The notes under the pieces: model-generated
Told to the model about the DNA's origin: nothing
Database searches by the model: none
Seen by the model: only the letters and a program-made list of their open reading frames with translations
Assembly: GCA_902494535.1 (NCBI GenBank)
Contig: CABUTO010000010.1
Location: forward strand, 1 to 54,461
Direction: 5' to 3'
DNA: 54,461 nt
DNA from: an uncultured Collinsella sp.
Lineage (GTDB): Bacteria; Actinomycetota; Coriobacteriia; Coriobacteriales; Coriobacteriaceae
In this document: positions 15,201 to 22,721 of the stretch, piece by piece
Position numbering within the stretch: the first letter of the stretch is position 1
How the letters are laid out: the number at the start of each line of letters is the position of its first letter
Position numbers and translations under genes: made by a program

Positions 15201-16061
15201 TTAGTTCTCCCCCTTATCCTGCTTGCCCAGATATGCCTCGATAACGGCGTCGTTGTTCTGAATTTCCTCTGCCGTGCCCTTGGCGATGACCTTACCAAAG
15301 TTGAGCACGCAGATGCCCTCGCAGATGTTCATAACGAGTGACATATCATGCTCGATAAGCATGATGGCAATGCCAAAGGTGTCGCGAATCTTAACGATGT
15401 TCTCCATGAGCTCTGCGGTCTCGGACGGGTTCATGCCGGCGGCAGGCTCGTCGAGCAGCAGCAGCTTGGGATTGGTGGCAAGTGCACGGACGATCTCCAG
15501 ACGACGTTGAGCGCCGTAAGGCAGCGATCCAGCTTGCTCGTTTGCCAGATGCTCCATATCAAAGATGGACAGCAGCTCCATGGCGCGCTCGTGGGCGGCC
15601 TTCTCGTGCTTCCAATACGTCGGCAGGCGCAGCACGCCCTCAAAGCCGGAGTAGCGCTCCTGGTTGTGCAAGCCGACCTTAACGTTATCCTCCACCGTCA
15701 TAGTGTTGAACAGGCGAATGTTCTGGAAGGTACGAGCGATGCCCATGCGGTTGACCTGATAGACCGACTTGCCCGAGGTGTCCTCGCCGTCGAGTAGGAT
15801 GGTGCCGTGCGTGGGCTGATACACCTTGGTGAGCAGGTTGAAGACCGTGGTCTTACCGGCACCGTTGGGGCCGATCAGACCGGCGATCTCGGTCTTGCCG
15901 ATAGTCAGGCTAAAGTCGTCGACTGCCTTAAGGCCACCGAACTCAATGCCCAGGTGGATGCACTCGAGTGCAGGGCGCTCGCCCAGGTCGCGGTCGGGAA
16001 CGATGGCGCCAGAAGGATACGGGACCATCTTGCCCTTCTTGAACTCAAATTTACTGGGCAT
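15201..16061 (-). CDS. livG: branched-chain amino acid ABC transporter ATPase LivG
   Basis: The second ATPase of the importer, 286 residues. It has Walker A GPNGAGKTT, the ABC signature LPYGAQRRLE (a variant of LSGGQ found in LivG), Walker B LLLLDEPAAGMNP and the switch IEHDMSLVM. The first ~35 residues before ECIHLGIEFGG form a short extension. Start ATG at 16059-16061, with AAGGAGG 9 nt upstream inside the end of livM; the genes overlap by 11 bp. It pairs with LivF on the LivH/LivM permease. Confidence 0.96.
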   Translation of the reverse strand: MPSKFEFKKGKMVPYPSGAIVPDRDLGERPALECIHLGIEFGGLKAVDDFSLTIGKTEIAGLIGPNGAGKTTVFNLLTKVYQPTHGTILLDGEDTSGKSVYQVNRMGIARTFQNIRLFNTMTVEDNVKVGLHNQERYSGFEGVLRLPTYWKHEKAAHERAMELLSIFDMEHLANEQAGSLPYGAQRRLEIVRALATNPKLLLLDEPAAGMNPSETAELMENIVKIRDTFGIAIMLIEHDMSLVMNICEGICVLNFGKVIAKGTAEEIQNNDAVIEAYLGKQDKGEN

Positions 16062-17139
16062 CGGCTGACACCTCCTTCTTGGAAGCAAAGCGGTCCTTGA
16101 CGCGACCGAAGAACGCCTTGAGCTGCGGGTTGTTGGTAAAAATCATGACCAGGATCAGCACGATGGCATAGATGAGCATGCGGTAGTCCGAGAACTGACG
16201 GAGCAGCTCGGGAAGCACCGTGAGCAATGCCGCCGCGATGACGGAGCCGCGCATATTGCCCAGACCGCCCAGGACCACGAACACCAGGATGAGGATGGAC
16301 GTGTTGAAGTCGAACTTGGTGGCGGAGAGCTGCGAGAAGTTACCGCCGAAGAGAGCTCCGGCAGCACCGGCGAGGGCAGCGGAAACCACGAAGGCGATCA
16401 TGCGGTACTGGGTGACGGAGATGCCCACGGACTCGGCTGCAATCTTGTTGTCGCGCACGGCCATAATGGCACGGCCGGTACGGCTGCGAACCAGGTTGAG
16501 CACGATCACGAGTGCGACCATGACCAGGATGGCACCGGCGAGGAAGGTCGAGTACGTCGACACACCCGATGCGCCCTGCGCGCCCTTGATGATGGCGGTG
16601 CCGTCCTCGAGCAGATGCAGGTCGTCGATCGTGGAGTTACCCGTGATGTTAAAGATCACGTGCAGGCCGCGCGAGTCGACACCCACGATAAGGCAGGTGA
16701 CGATCTCTTTGATGATCTCACCAAAGGCCAGCGTCACGATAGCCAGGTAATCGCCGCTCAGGCGCAGGACCGGGATGCCGATCAAGAAGCCCAGGATAGC
16801 GGCAGCGATGGCGCCGACCACGATGCTGATGATCAGGCGCACCGGATCGGAGGGAACGGCGCTCTCGAGGGCGACCGCGGTGACGATGCCCGTGTAGGCG
16901 CCGACACTCATAAAGCCCGCGTGTCCCAGCGACAGGTCGCCCGCGATGCCGACGACAAGGTTGAGGGAAATGGCCATGACGATGTAGGCCGTAATAGGAA
17001 CCAACTGACCAGCAATCATGCGCGGGATCATGTGGTTGGACTGCATAAAGAACACGATGGCGAACGCCACAACGCACATGGCGTACGTAACAAAGTCGTG
17101 ACGCGTCTGCTTGTCTTTAAGAAACTTCATAACGCTCAC
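16051..17139 (-). CDS. livM: branched-chain amino acid ABC transporter permease LivM
   Basis: This 362-residue membrane protein is one of the two permease subunits. About ten hydrophobic helices are visible, together with the LivM pattern VVGIAGDLSLGHAGFMSVGAY (split here by helices) and a cytoplasmic loop SRTGRAIMAVRDNKIAAESVGI that contacts the ATPases. It starts directly after livH (17139/17140) and overlaps livG by 11 bp, so the four transporter genes are tightly packed. Confidence 0.95.
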   Translation of the reverse strand: MSVMKFLKDKQTRHDFVTYAMCVVAFAIVFFMQSNHMIPRMIAGQLVPITAYIVMAISLNLVVGIAGDLSLGHAGFMSVGAYTGIVTAVALESAVPSDPVRLIISIVVGAIAAAILGFLIGIPVLRLSGDYLAIVTLAFGEIIKEIVTCLIVGVDSRGLHVIFNITGNSTIDDLHLLEDGTAIIKGAQGASGVSTYSTFLAGAILVMVALVIVLNLVRSRTGRAIMAVRDNKIAAESVGISVTQYRMIAFVVSAALAGAAGALFGGNFSQLSATKFDFNTSILILVFVVLGGLGNMRGSVIAAALLTVLPELLRQFSDYRMLIYAIVLILVMIFTNNPQLKAFFGRVKDRFASKKEVSADAQ

Positions 17140-18021
17140 CTACACCTTCTCGGGGACGTACTTGCCCAAGAGGCCGGCAGGCTTGACGAGCAGGACGATG
17201 ATCAAAACACCAAAGACGATGGAGTTGGCAAGGCTCGTGGAAATGTAAGCCTGCGCCATCGCCTCGATGATGCCGATGAGAATGCCGCCGACAAAAGCAC
17301 CGGGGATGGAGCCGATGCCGCCGAAAACGGCAGCGTCGAAGGCCTTGATGCCAGGCATGGCGCCCGTGGTGGGCTGCAGGACCGGCGAGTAGGAGCACAG
17401 CAACACGCCGGCGATGGCGGCAAGGGCAGAGCCGATGGCGAACGTCATCGAGATGGTGCGGTTGACGTTGATGCCCATGAGCTGAGCGGCGGCCTTGTCC
17501 TCGGACACGGCGCGCATGGCCTTGCCCATCTTGGTCTTACCCGTAAAGAACATCAGGCCGGCCATGATAACCAGGCAGGCGACGATGGTGACGAGCGAGA
17601 CGGCGCTTACGTTGAACTTGGCCAAGAACTCCGGCACCTGGAAGGTGACGAGCGAAGTGAAGTTCTTGGGCGTGGCGCCCCACAGAAGCTGCGCGGCGTT
17701 CTGCAGGAAGTAAGACACGCCGATAGCCGTGATCAGAACGGCCAGCGGGCCTGCTTGGCGCAGCGGCTTATAGGCCAGACCCTCGATGAGAACGCCGAGA
17801 ACCGTGCAGACCACACAAGAAAGAATTACAGATACCCAGCCCGGGAGGCCGAGATACGACGTGGCGCAGAACGAGACATAGGCACCGACCATGATGACGT
17901 CGCCGTGAGCGAAGTTCAGCATCTTGGCGATACCGTAGACCATGGTGTAGCCCAACGCGATGATGGCGTAGACGCTGCCCATGGACAGGCCGTTGACCAG
18001 GTATTGGATAAAGACCGTCAT
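17140..18021 (-). CDS. livH: branched-chain amino acid ABC transporter permease LivH
   Basis: This 293-residue permease pairs with LivM. Hydrophobic helices begin at residue 3, and the family motifs YAIIALGYTMVYGIAKMLNF and the coupling loop GKAMRAVSEDKAAAQLMGI are clear. I start at the ATG 18019-18021, which has GGGGG 9 nt upstream; an ATG 9 nt further out touches the G-run itself. The open frame extends 31 codons upstream without support. First gene of the membrane/ATPase part, 139 bp after livJ. Confidence 0.95.
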   Translation of the reverse strand: MTVFIQYLVNGLSMGSVYAIIALGYTMVYGIAKMLNFAHGDVIMVGAYVSFCATSYLGLPGWVSVILSCVVCTVLGVLIEGLAYKPLRQAGPLAVLITAIGVSYFLQNAAQLLWGATPKNFTSLVTFQVPEFLAKFNVSAVSLVTIVACLVIMAGLMFFTGKTKMGKAMRAVSEDKAAAQLMGINVNRTISMTFAIGSALAAIAGVLLCSYSPVLQPTTGAMPGIKAFDAAVFGGIGSIPGAFVGGILIGIIEAMAQAYISTSLANSIVFGVLIIVLLVKPAGLLGKYVPEKV

Positions 18022-18068
18022 GTTCCACATCCCCCTTTCGAATAGGTTTCCAGTTGATGTATGAAACA

Positions 18069-18129
18069 GGGACGTTACATCGTCCCTAGATACCAAGCAA
18101 GCAGGGAAGGCCAAAACCTCCCCTGCTTG
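18069..18129 (-). terminator. hairpins between livJ and livH
   Basis: Two inverted repeats separate receptor and permease genes: CAAGCAGGG/CCCTGCTTG (18098-18129) and GGGACG/CGTCCC (18069-18086). Neither has a long T-run. They could reduce read-through or stabilise the livJ mRNA, so that more receptor than permease is made. Confidence 0.45.
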
Positions 18130-18160
18130 GGATCAAAACCGCTCTATGTAAGGCGGCCAA

Positions 18161-19348
18161 TTAGGCCTGTACGTACTTGCCGTCGGTGATGACGTACGCC
18201 GTGGGCTCCTTCTGGACCTGGCCCTTATCGTTCCAGGTGAGCTTGCCGGTCAGACCGTCAACGGTAATCTTGAGCATAGCCTTGGACAGCTTCTCGGCGG
18301 CCTCGGTCGGGTCGGCGTCGACACCAAGACCGGCCTCCTTGAGGGCCTCGGCCACCGCGTGCACGCCGTCGTAGGCGTCGGCGGCAAACTGGTCGGGGGT
18401 ATCGCCGTACTTATCCTTGTAAGCGTTGACGAAGTCGGCGTTCTTCTCGTCGTCGGCGGAGAACGGGGTCATGAGCAGCAAACCCTCAGCAAGAGAGGTA
18501 TCGAAGCCCTCAACGCCCAGGATGCCGTCCATGCCGTCGCAGCCCATCATCTTGACGTCGTAGCCCATGTCCTTGGCGTTCTTGAGCAGGACGGACGCCG
18601 GCGTGTAGTAGATCGGCGCAAAGATCATGGTGGCGCCGGCCTGCTTGGCCTTGGTCAGCTGGTTCGTAAAGCTCGTGGCGGAGTCGTCCTTAAAGGTCTC
18701 CTCGTCGACAATCTCGAGCTTGGACTCAGCGGCCTGGGCCTTAAAGGAATCTGCGATGCCCGAAGAATAAGCGTCGCCGGAGTTATAGAACAGCACGAAC
18801 TTCTCGTCCGCATACTTCTGCGCCAGGAACTTGGCAGCGTTGACACCCTGGTTGGGGTCGGTGAAGCAAACCTGGAAGACGCAATCCTTGCCGTCGGTGA
18901 CGTCCTCGGAGGACGCGGACGGGGTGATCATGAACGTCTTGGGGTCGTTACCGCACTCGGCGGCAACGGCAACCGACGCACCCGTGGTGGTCGGGCCGAC
19001 GAGGGCCTGCATGCCCCAGTCGAGCAGGGTGTTGAAGGCGTTGACGGCCTTCTCGCCGTCGGCCTGGTCATCCTCGGCCTTGCTGGCAAGCGGCAGCTCC
19101 TTGGTCGAGAAATCCTTGCAGCCAAGCTCGACACCCTGGGTAACGGACTTGCCGTAGGACGCGTTGGCGCCGGTCAGCGGGCCGATGGTGCCAATCTTAA
19201 ACGAAGCGTCGCCCGAAGCGGAACCGCTATCGCCGCCGTTGGAGGAGCAGCCGGCTAGAATGGACATCGCCCCCAGACCTGCTGCGCTCGCGATAACGCT
19301 CCTGCGATTCATAACAGGGTTCAATGACTTACCGGTGAGGCTCGACAT
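18161..19348 (-). CDS. livJ: branched-chain amino acid-binding lipoprotein
   Basis: Extracellular receptor of the Liv importer, 395 residues. The N-terminus holds a twin-arginine-like NRRSVIASAAGLG and a lipobox LAGC with the lipidated Cys at residue 34, so it is probably a Tat- or Sec-exported lipoprotein. The mature part is a type I periplasmic-binding fold (IGTIGPLTGANASYGKS near the start, FVLFYNSGDAYSSGIADSF, MIFAPIYYTPASVLLKNAKD). The ATG at 19346-19348 has GGAG 6 nt upstream. It lies upstream of livHMGF. The specific amino acid is assumed from the operon. Confidence 0.93.
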   Translation of the reverse strand: MSSLTGKSLNPVMNRRSVIASAAGLGAMSILAGCSSNGGDSGSASGDASFKIGTIGPLTGANASYGKSVTQGVELGCKDFSTKELPLASKAEDDQADGEKAVNAFNTLLDWGMQALVGPTTTGASVAVAAECGNDPKTFMITPSASSEDVTDGKDCVFQVCFTDPNQGVNAAKFLAQKYADEKFVLFYNSGDAYSSGIADSFKAQAAESKLEIVDEETFKDDSATSFTNQLTKAKQAGATMIFAPIYYTPASVLLKNAKDMGYDVKMMGCDGMDGILGVEGFDTSLAEGLLLMTPFSADDEKNADFVNAYKDKYGDTPDQFAADAYDGVHAVAEALKEAGLGVDADPTEAAEKLSKAMLKITVDGLTGKLTWNDKGQVQKEPTAYVITDGKYVQA

Positions 19349-19428
19349 GCGGCTCTCCTCTCAAATCTCGTCGGGTTTCGGTTACCCGACAGGCCATCCT
19401 TCACCGTGTTCGGCGTTCGCAAAATACT

Positions 19429-19560
19429 AGACGCTTTAGTTAAGGAAAGTGGCGATTATTTCAACTTTTCTTTGGATTTGTTCATTTATCCATAATTCTG
19501 CGTATTTCTATTACTTTATGCAGTAATGCCACTTTATTGTGTGAAAGTAATGTTTCCGTT
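19429..19560. promoter_or_regulatory. AT-rich control region upstream of livJ
   Basis: This stretch is much richer in A/T than its surroundings and lies 80-210 bp upstream of livJ. It holds two similar elements on the minus strand, CATTACT...ATAAAGT, with an inverted ATTAC/GTAAT at about 19510-19528. It is likely to contain the liv promoter and an operator, but I cannot assign a regulator. Confidence 0.35.
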
Positions 19561-19618
19561 CTGTTACAGGCGTCCCTGCCCTGAATAAAACGGCCCGCCG
19601 GTCTCGATGTATATGCAC

Positions 19619-19814
19619 TTAGGCGGCGATGTACTTACCGTCCTGAATCACATAGGCTGTCCATGCCGTCGACACCCATTAGTGTCATGTCGTAGCTCAT
19701 GTCCTTGGCGTTCTTGAGCAAAACGGACGCTGGGGTGTAATAGATCGGGGCAAAAATAAGCGTGGCTCCGACAAGGAAACTCCTGCGGTTAAGTACGTTG
19801 TTGATGCTAAACAT
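19619..19814 (-). pseudogene. livJ-like pseudogene with two internal deletions
   Basis: A second receptor gene has shrunk to three joined pieces. It starts at an ATG with GGGGG upstream and a signal-like NRRSFLVGAT, as in livJ. It jumps to IFAPIYYTPASVLLKNAKDM, nearly identical to the middle of livJ, and runs to GVDGMD. It then jumps again, in another frame, to TAYVIQDGKYIAA and a stop, matching the livJ end TAYVITDGKYVQA at 10 of 13 positions. The joint at GAT suggests deletion at a short homology. The remaining frame encodes no usable protein. Confidence 0.85.
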
Positions 19815-20066
19815 GGTGTCCCCCTTTTTTCGCTGGCCGCAGCGCGGCCGTCTTGCGGTACAGGGCAAACCTTATGGTGCAAACGTTGACAGTTTGTTAC
19901 GGAGTTCCGTTTGTAGCGAGCATGTTTCCAATGTTTCCGCAGCGTTTCGGGGGTGCCGTTTTGTGCGACTCCTGTTGCCTGGCGAGCACGCGCCCTCGGT
20001 TCACGCTAGAATGCACTCAACCTTTAAGCGGTTAATCCATCCATAAGATGCACGAAGGAGCTATCT
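19815..20066. other. intergenic region before hom
   Basis: No gene is supported. On the plus strand a TTGACA at about 19886 has no good -10 partner, while a TAGAAT at about 20008-20013 may be the hom -10 box without a clear -35. A small AACC/GGTT repeat lies near 20020-20035. Confidence 0.4.
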
Positions 20067-21410
20067 ATGAGCGAACCCCTGCGCACCGTGAACGTCGGCC
20101 TCATCGGTCTTGGAACCGTCGGCGGCGGCGTGGCCCGTCTGATCAAGAGCCACCACGATGAGTACCTGGCCGCCTACGGCATCGACCTTAAGCTGACCTG
20201 CGCCTGCGCGCTTGCCTGGGAGCAGGCCGAAGCTGCCGGTATTGAGCGCGAGGCCTTTACGAGCGACTGGCACGACGTCGTCACCGACCCCGCCGTCGAT
20301 ATCGTCGTCGAGCTCATCGGCGGCGAGCACCCCGCGACCGAAATCTTCACCACCGCCTTCGAGAACGGCAAGCACGTCGTCTCTGCCAACAAGGCCCTGC
20401 TGGGCCGTCACGTCGAGACGCTCGCCGAGAAGGCGCGCGCGTGCGGCGTGCAGATTAAGTGCGAGGCCAGTTGCGGCGGCGGCATCCCCATTGTGAGCAC
20501 GCTCGAGCACGACCTGGTGGGCAACAAGATCCTGACCATCGCTGGCATTCTCAACGGCACCACCAACTACATCCTGTCGCGCATGGACGCCGAGGGCGCC
20601 GATTACGCCGATGTGCTTGCCGACGCGCAGGCCAAGGGCTATGCCGAGGCCGACCCGTCCGCCGACGTCGACGGCTTCGACGCCGCCAGCAAGACGGCAA
20701 TCCTCGCTTCCATCGGCTTTGGCACCCGCGTGACCACCGACGATGTCTACCAACAGGGTATCCGTACCATCGGCGCCGAGGACATCGCCCAGGCCCGCGA
20801 GCTCGGCTACACCGTCAAGCTGCTGGGCATCGCACGCAACACCGACGCCGGCGTCGACGTCCGCGTGCATCCCACGCTCATCCCGGCAGACCATATGCTC
20901 GCCAAGGTCAACGGCGCCATGAACGCCGTCTACGTGGTGGGTGACGCCGTGGGCGAGACCATGTTCTACGGCGCTGGCGCAGGCTCCTTCCCCACCGCGA
21001 GCGCCGTCGTGGGCGATATCCTGTCGCTCTCCGAGCAGATCAGCCGCGGCGTGGCTCCGCTGCCCGAGATTGAGCCCTATGGTCATAACCTCGCCTTTAA
21101 GCCCATGGACGAGCTCCAGACCAAGTACTATGTGCGCCTGAAGGTCGCCGACCGCGTGGGTGCCCTGTCCGAGACGGTCGACATCTTTGCCAAGCACAAC
21201 ATCTCGATCTCGCTCATCAACCAGGTCGAGGACGGCAAGTCGGGCGCCAGCGATACTTGCTCGGTCATCTTCCTGACGCACCGCGCGCTCGAGAAGGACG
21301 TCCAGGCTGCCACCGCCGAGCTTGCCAGCGTCGACTGCGTAGCCGAGGTCGCCAACGTCCTGCGCATCGAGGACGTTGAGGCTTGGACCGAAGGCGTCAT
21401 GGCGAACTAG
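20067..21410 (+). CDS. hom: homoserine dehydrogenase
   Basis: NAD(P)-dependent reduction of aspartate semialdehyde to homoserine, the branch point toward threonine and methionine. The 447-residue protein has the Rossmann motif GLIGLGTVGGGV (10-21), the catalytic-domain blocks VSANKALLG, CEASCGGGIPI, GILNGTTNYIL and ADPSADVDGFDAASK, and a C-terminal ACT domain (about 355-430) that commonly mediates threonine feedback. The length fits the ACT-containing monofunctional type. AAGGAG lies 8-9 nt before the ATG. It is followed by a terminator, so it stands alone. Confidence 0.97.
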   Translation: MSEPLRTVNVGLIGLGTVGGGVARLIKSHHDEYLAAYGIDLKLTCACALAWEQAEAAGIEREAFTSDWHDVVTDPAVDIVVELIGGEHPATEIFTTAFENGKHVVSANKALLGRHVETLAEKARACGVQIKCEASCGGGIPIVSTLEHDLVGNKILTIAGILNGTTNYILSRMDAEGADYADVLADAQAKGYAEADPSADVDGFDAASKTAILASIGFGTRVTTDDVYQQGIRTIGAEDIAQARELGYTVKLLGIARNTDAGVDVRVHPTLIPADHMLAKVNGAMNAVYVVGDAVGETMFYGAGAGSFPTASAVVGDILSLSEQISRGVAPLPEIEPYGHNLAFKPMDELQTKYYVRLKVADRVGALSETVDIFAKHNISISLINQVEDGKSGASDTCSVIFLTHRALEKDVQAATAELASVDCVAEVANVLRIEDVEAWTEGVMAN

Positions 21411-21444
21411 TTCGGTTTACACCCCACAACGCATTTGCTCGAAG

Positions 21445-21478
21445 GGCTCCCGTCCGATGTGGGATGGGAGCCTTTTTG
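21445..21478 (+). terminator. terminator of hom
   Basis: GGCTCCCGTCC pairs with GGATGGGAGCC and is followed by TTTTTG. It lies 35 nt after the hom stop codon. Confidence 0.85.
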
Positions 21479-21626
21479 TCTCCTGCCCTAAGCACAACGA
21501 CAGGGCACATTTGCGCGAGCCGCTCATCGGTAACGCGGGCTACCGTTCACCGATATGCAAACACGGCCGATTCCGGTTACGGCTACGCTGTGCTGCGAAT
21601 GTCCGCCCGCGATGAGAGGAAATACC

Positions 21627-22376
21627 ATGTTGCTCGAGGGCAAGAAAGCAATCATCACCGGAGGCACGCGCGGTATCGGCTATGCCATCGCCTGCCGTTT
21701 TATCGAGGAGGGCGCCTCCGTCACTGTCTTTGGCTCGCGTCAAGAGACCGCCGATGCGGCCGTTGAGAAGCTGACAGCCGCCTATCCCGACGCCAAGGTC
21801 TGGGGCCGCTCCTGCGACCTCACCTCACTCGAAGCCGTGACCGAGGCCTTTACCCAGGCTGCATCCGACATGGGCGGCTTGGACACGGTCGTCAACAATG
21901 CCGGTATCTCCCAGCGTTCACCCCTCTTGGACTACACGGCCGAGGAGTTCGCAAAGGTCATGGACCTTAACGTCGTCGCCGTCTTTAATGGCCACCAGGC
22001 TGCCGCCAAGATCATGACCGAGGCCGGCCACGGCGGCACCATCACTACCACAAGCTCGATGGTCGCCAAGTACGGCCAGCCCTCCGGCGTCGGTTACCCC
22101 ACGTCCAAGTTTGCCGTCAACGGTATGGTCCAGTCACTCTCGCGCGAGCTCGCCCCTATGGGTATTCGCGTCAACGCCGTTGCCCCTGGCGTGACTAAGA
22201 CTGACATGGTCGCCAACCTGCCCGAAGAGGTCATCAAACCCATCATCGCCACTATCCCTCTCGGCCGCATGGGTGAGCCCGAGGACGTCGCCAACGCCTT
22301 CGTTTTCCTAGCGAGCGACATGTCCTCCTATGTCACGGGCGCCGTGCTCCCCGTCGACGGAGCCGCCCGCTCTTAA
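21627..22376 (+). CDS. SDR-family oxidoreductase (FabG-like)
   Basis: This 249-residue short-chain dehydrogenase/reductase has the classical cofactor motif TGGTRGIG (11-18), NNAGIS, an active-site Ser in TTTSSMVAKYG and the YxxxK pair in GYPTSKFAVNG, then RVNAVAPGVTKTDM. This is the FabG/3-oxoacyl-ACP-reductase-like group, but no fatty acid genes are nearby, so the substrate is open; sugar or steroid-type alcohols are equally possible. I start at ATG 21627 (AGAGG 7 nt upstream) rather than at ATGs further out. It is a single gene with its own terminator. Confidence 0.92.
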   Translation: MLLEGKKAIITGGTRGIGYAIACRFIEEGASVTVFGSRQETADAAVEKLTAAYPDAKVWGRSCDLTSLEAVTEAFTQAASDMGGLDTVVNNAGISQRSPLLDYTAEEFAKVMDLNVVAVFNGHQAAAKIMTEAGHGGTITTTSSMVAKYGQPSGVGYPTSKFAVNGMVQSLSRELAPMGIRVNAVAPGVTKTDMVANLPEEVIKPIIATIPLGRMGEPEDVANAFVFLASDMSSYVTGAVLPVDGAARS

Positions 22377-22420
22377 GGGACCACAAGCCTCAGCTCCCAG
22401 CCTCAACATAGTCCAACAAA

Positions 22421-22465
22421 GAAGGCGCGCCGTCTGCATCAACTGCAGGCAGCGCGCCTTCTTCT
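22421..22465 (+). terminator. terminator of SDR gene
   Basis: GAAGGCGCGC pairs with GCGCGCCTTC, with an inner CTGCA/TGCAG stem, followed by TTCTGTTT. It lies about 45 nt past the stop codon. Confidence 0.75.
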
Positions 22466-22473
22466 GTTTGAAA

Positions 22474-22708
22474 GGGAAGCTGTGTCCCGGAATTCCGACT
22501 CAGACCGGGACGCAGCTTCCCTCAGGGCCATGTTTCGGAAAGAGCGCCCCGTTTTGAACGCCGATTCTGGGATACCGTTTCCGCAACGGGTCTCTCGCGG
22601 AAACTGCATCCCACTCTGAGCGCCCATTCCGGGACACAGTTTCCCAACGGCCCCCGTTTCGGAAACCACATCCCGTTCCGAGCCTTCAAAGCGGGACGCG
22701 GCTTCCCC
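22474..22708. repeat. array of four palindromic units, period about 62 bp
   Basis: Four related imperfect palindromes begin at about 22474, 22535, 22598 and 22660. Each has the form GGAAaCtGcaTCCC - about 15-nt centre - GGGAcaCaGtTTCC. Units one and three pair best (for example GGGAAGCTGTGTCCCGG with CCGGGACGCAGCTTCCC). Centres differ but share GAgCGCC-like bases. It lies between convergent genes, as REP-type elements often do. Confidence 0.8.
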
Positions 22709-22721
22709 GAGAGAGTATCGA

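Larger units (their letters stand above)
22377..22721. other. gene-free region with terminator and palindrome array
   Basis: No gene is supported. The left 85 bp hold the SDR gene terminator; the rest is an array of four palindromic units, listed separately. Confidence 0.75.

Noticed and set aside
16615..18045. 476-residue open frame on the plus strand opposite livM and livH
   Set aside because: It is rich in Asp, Arg, His and Gly without any domain pattern, and lies antisense to clear permease genes. GC-rich codon bias produces such long shadow frames.
19635..19868. 77-residue minus-strand frame as a real small gene
   Set aside because: It is the damaged livJ remnant read through a frame change; the N-terminal 18 residues lie upstream of the true ATG.
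20061..21281. 406-residue frame on the minus strand opposite hom
   Set aside because: Antisense shadow of a certain gene; composition is repetitive Gly/Ala/Val/Asp, with no ribosome binding site or family features.
22474..22708. CRISPR array
   Set aside because: There are only four units, the arms of each unit are palindromic and vary between units, and centres are short and partly similar rather than unique spacers. No cas gene is present.
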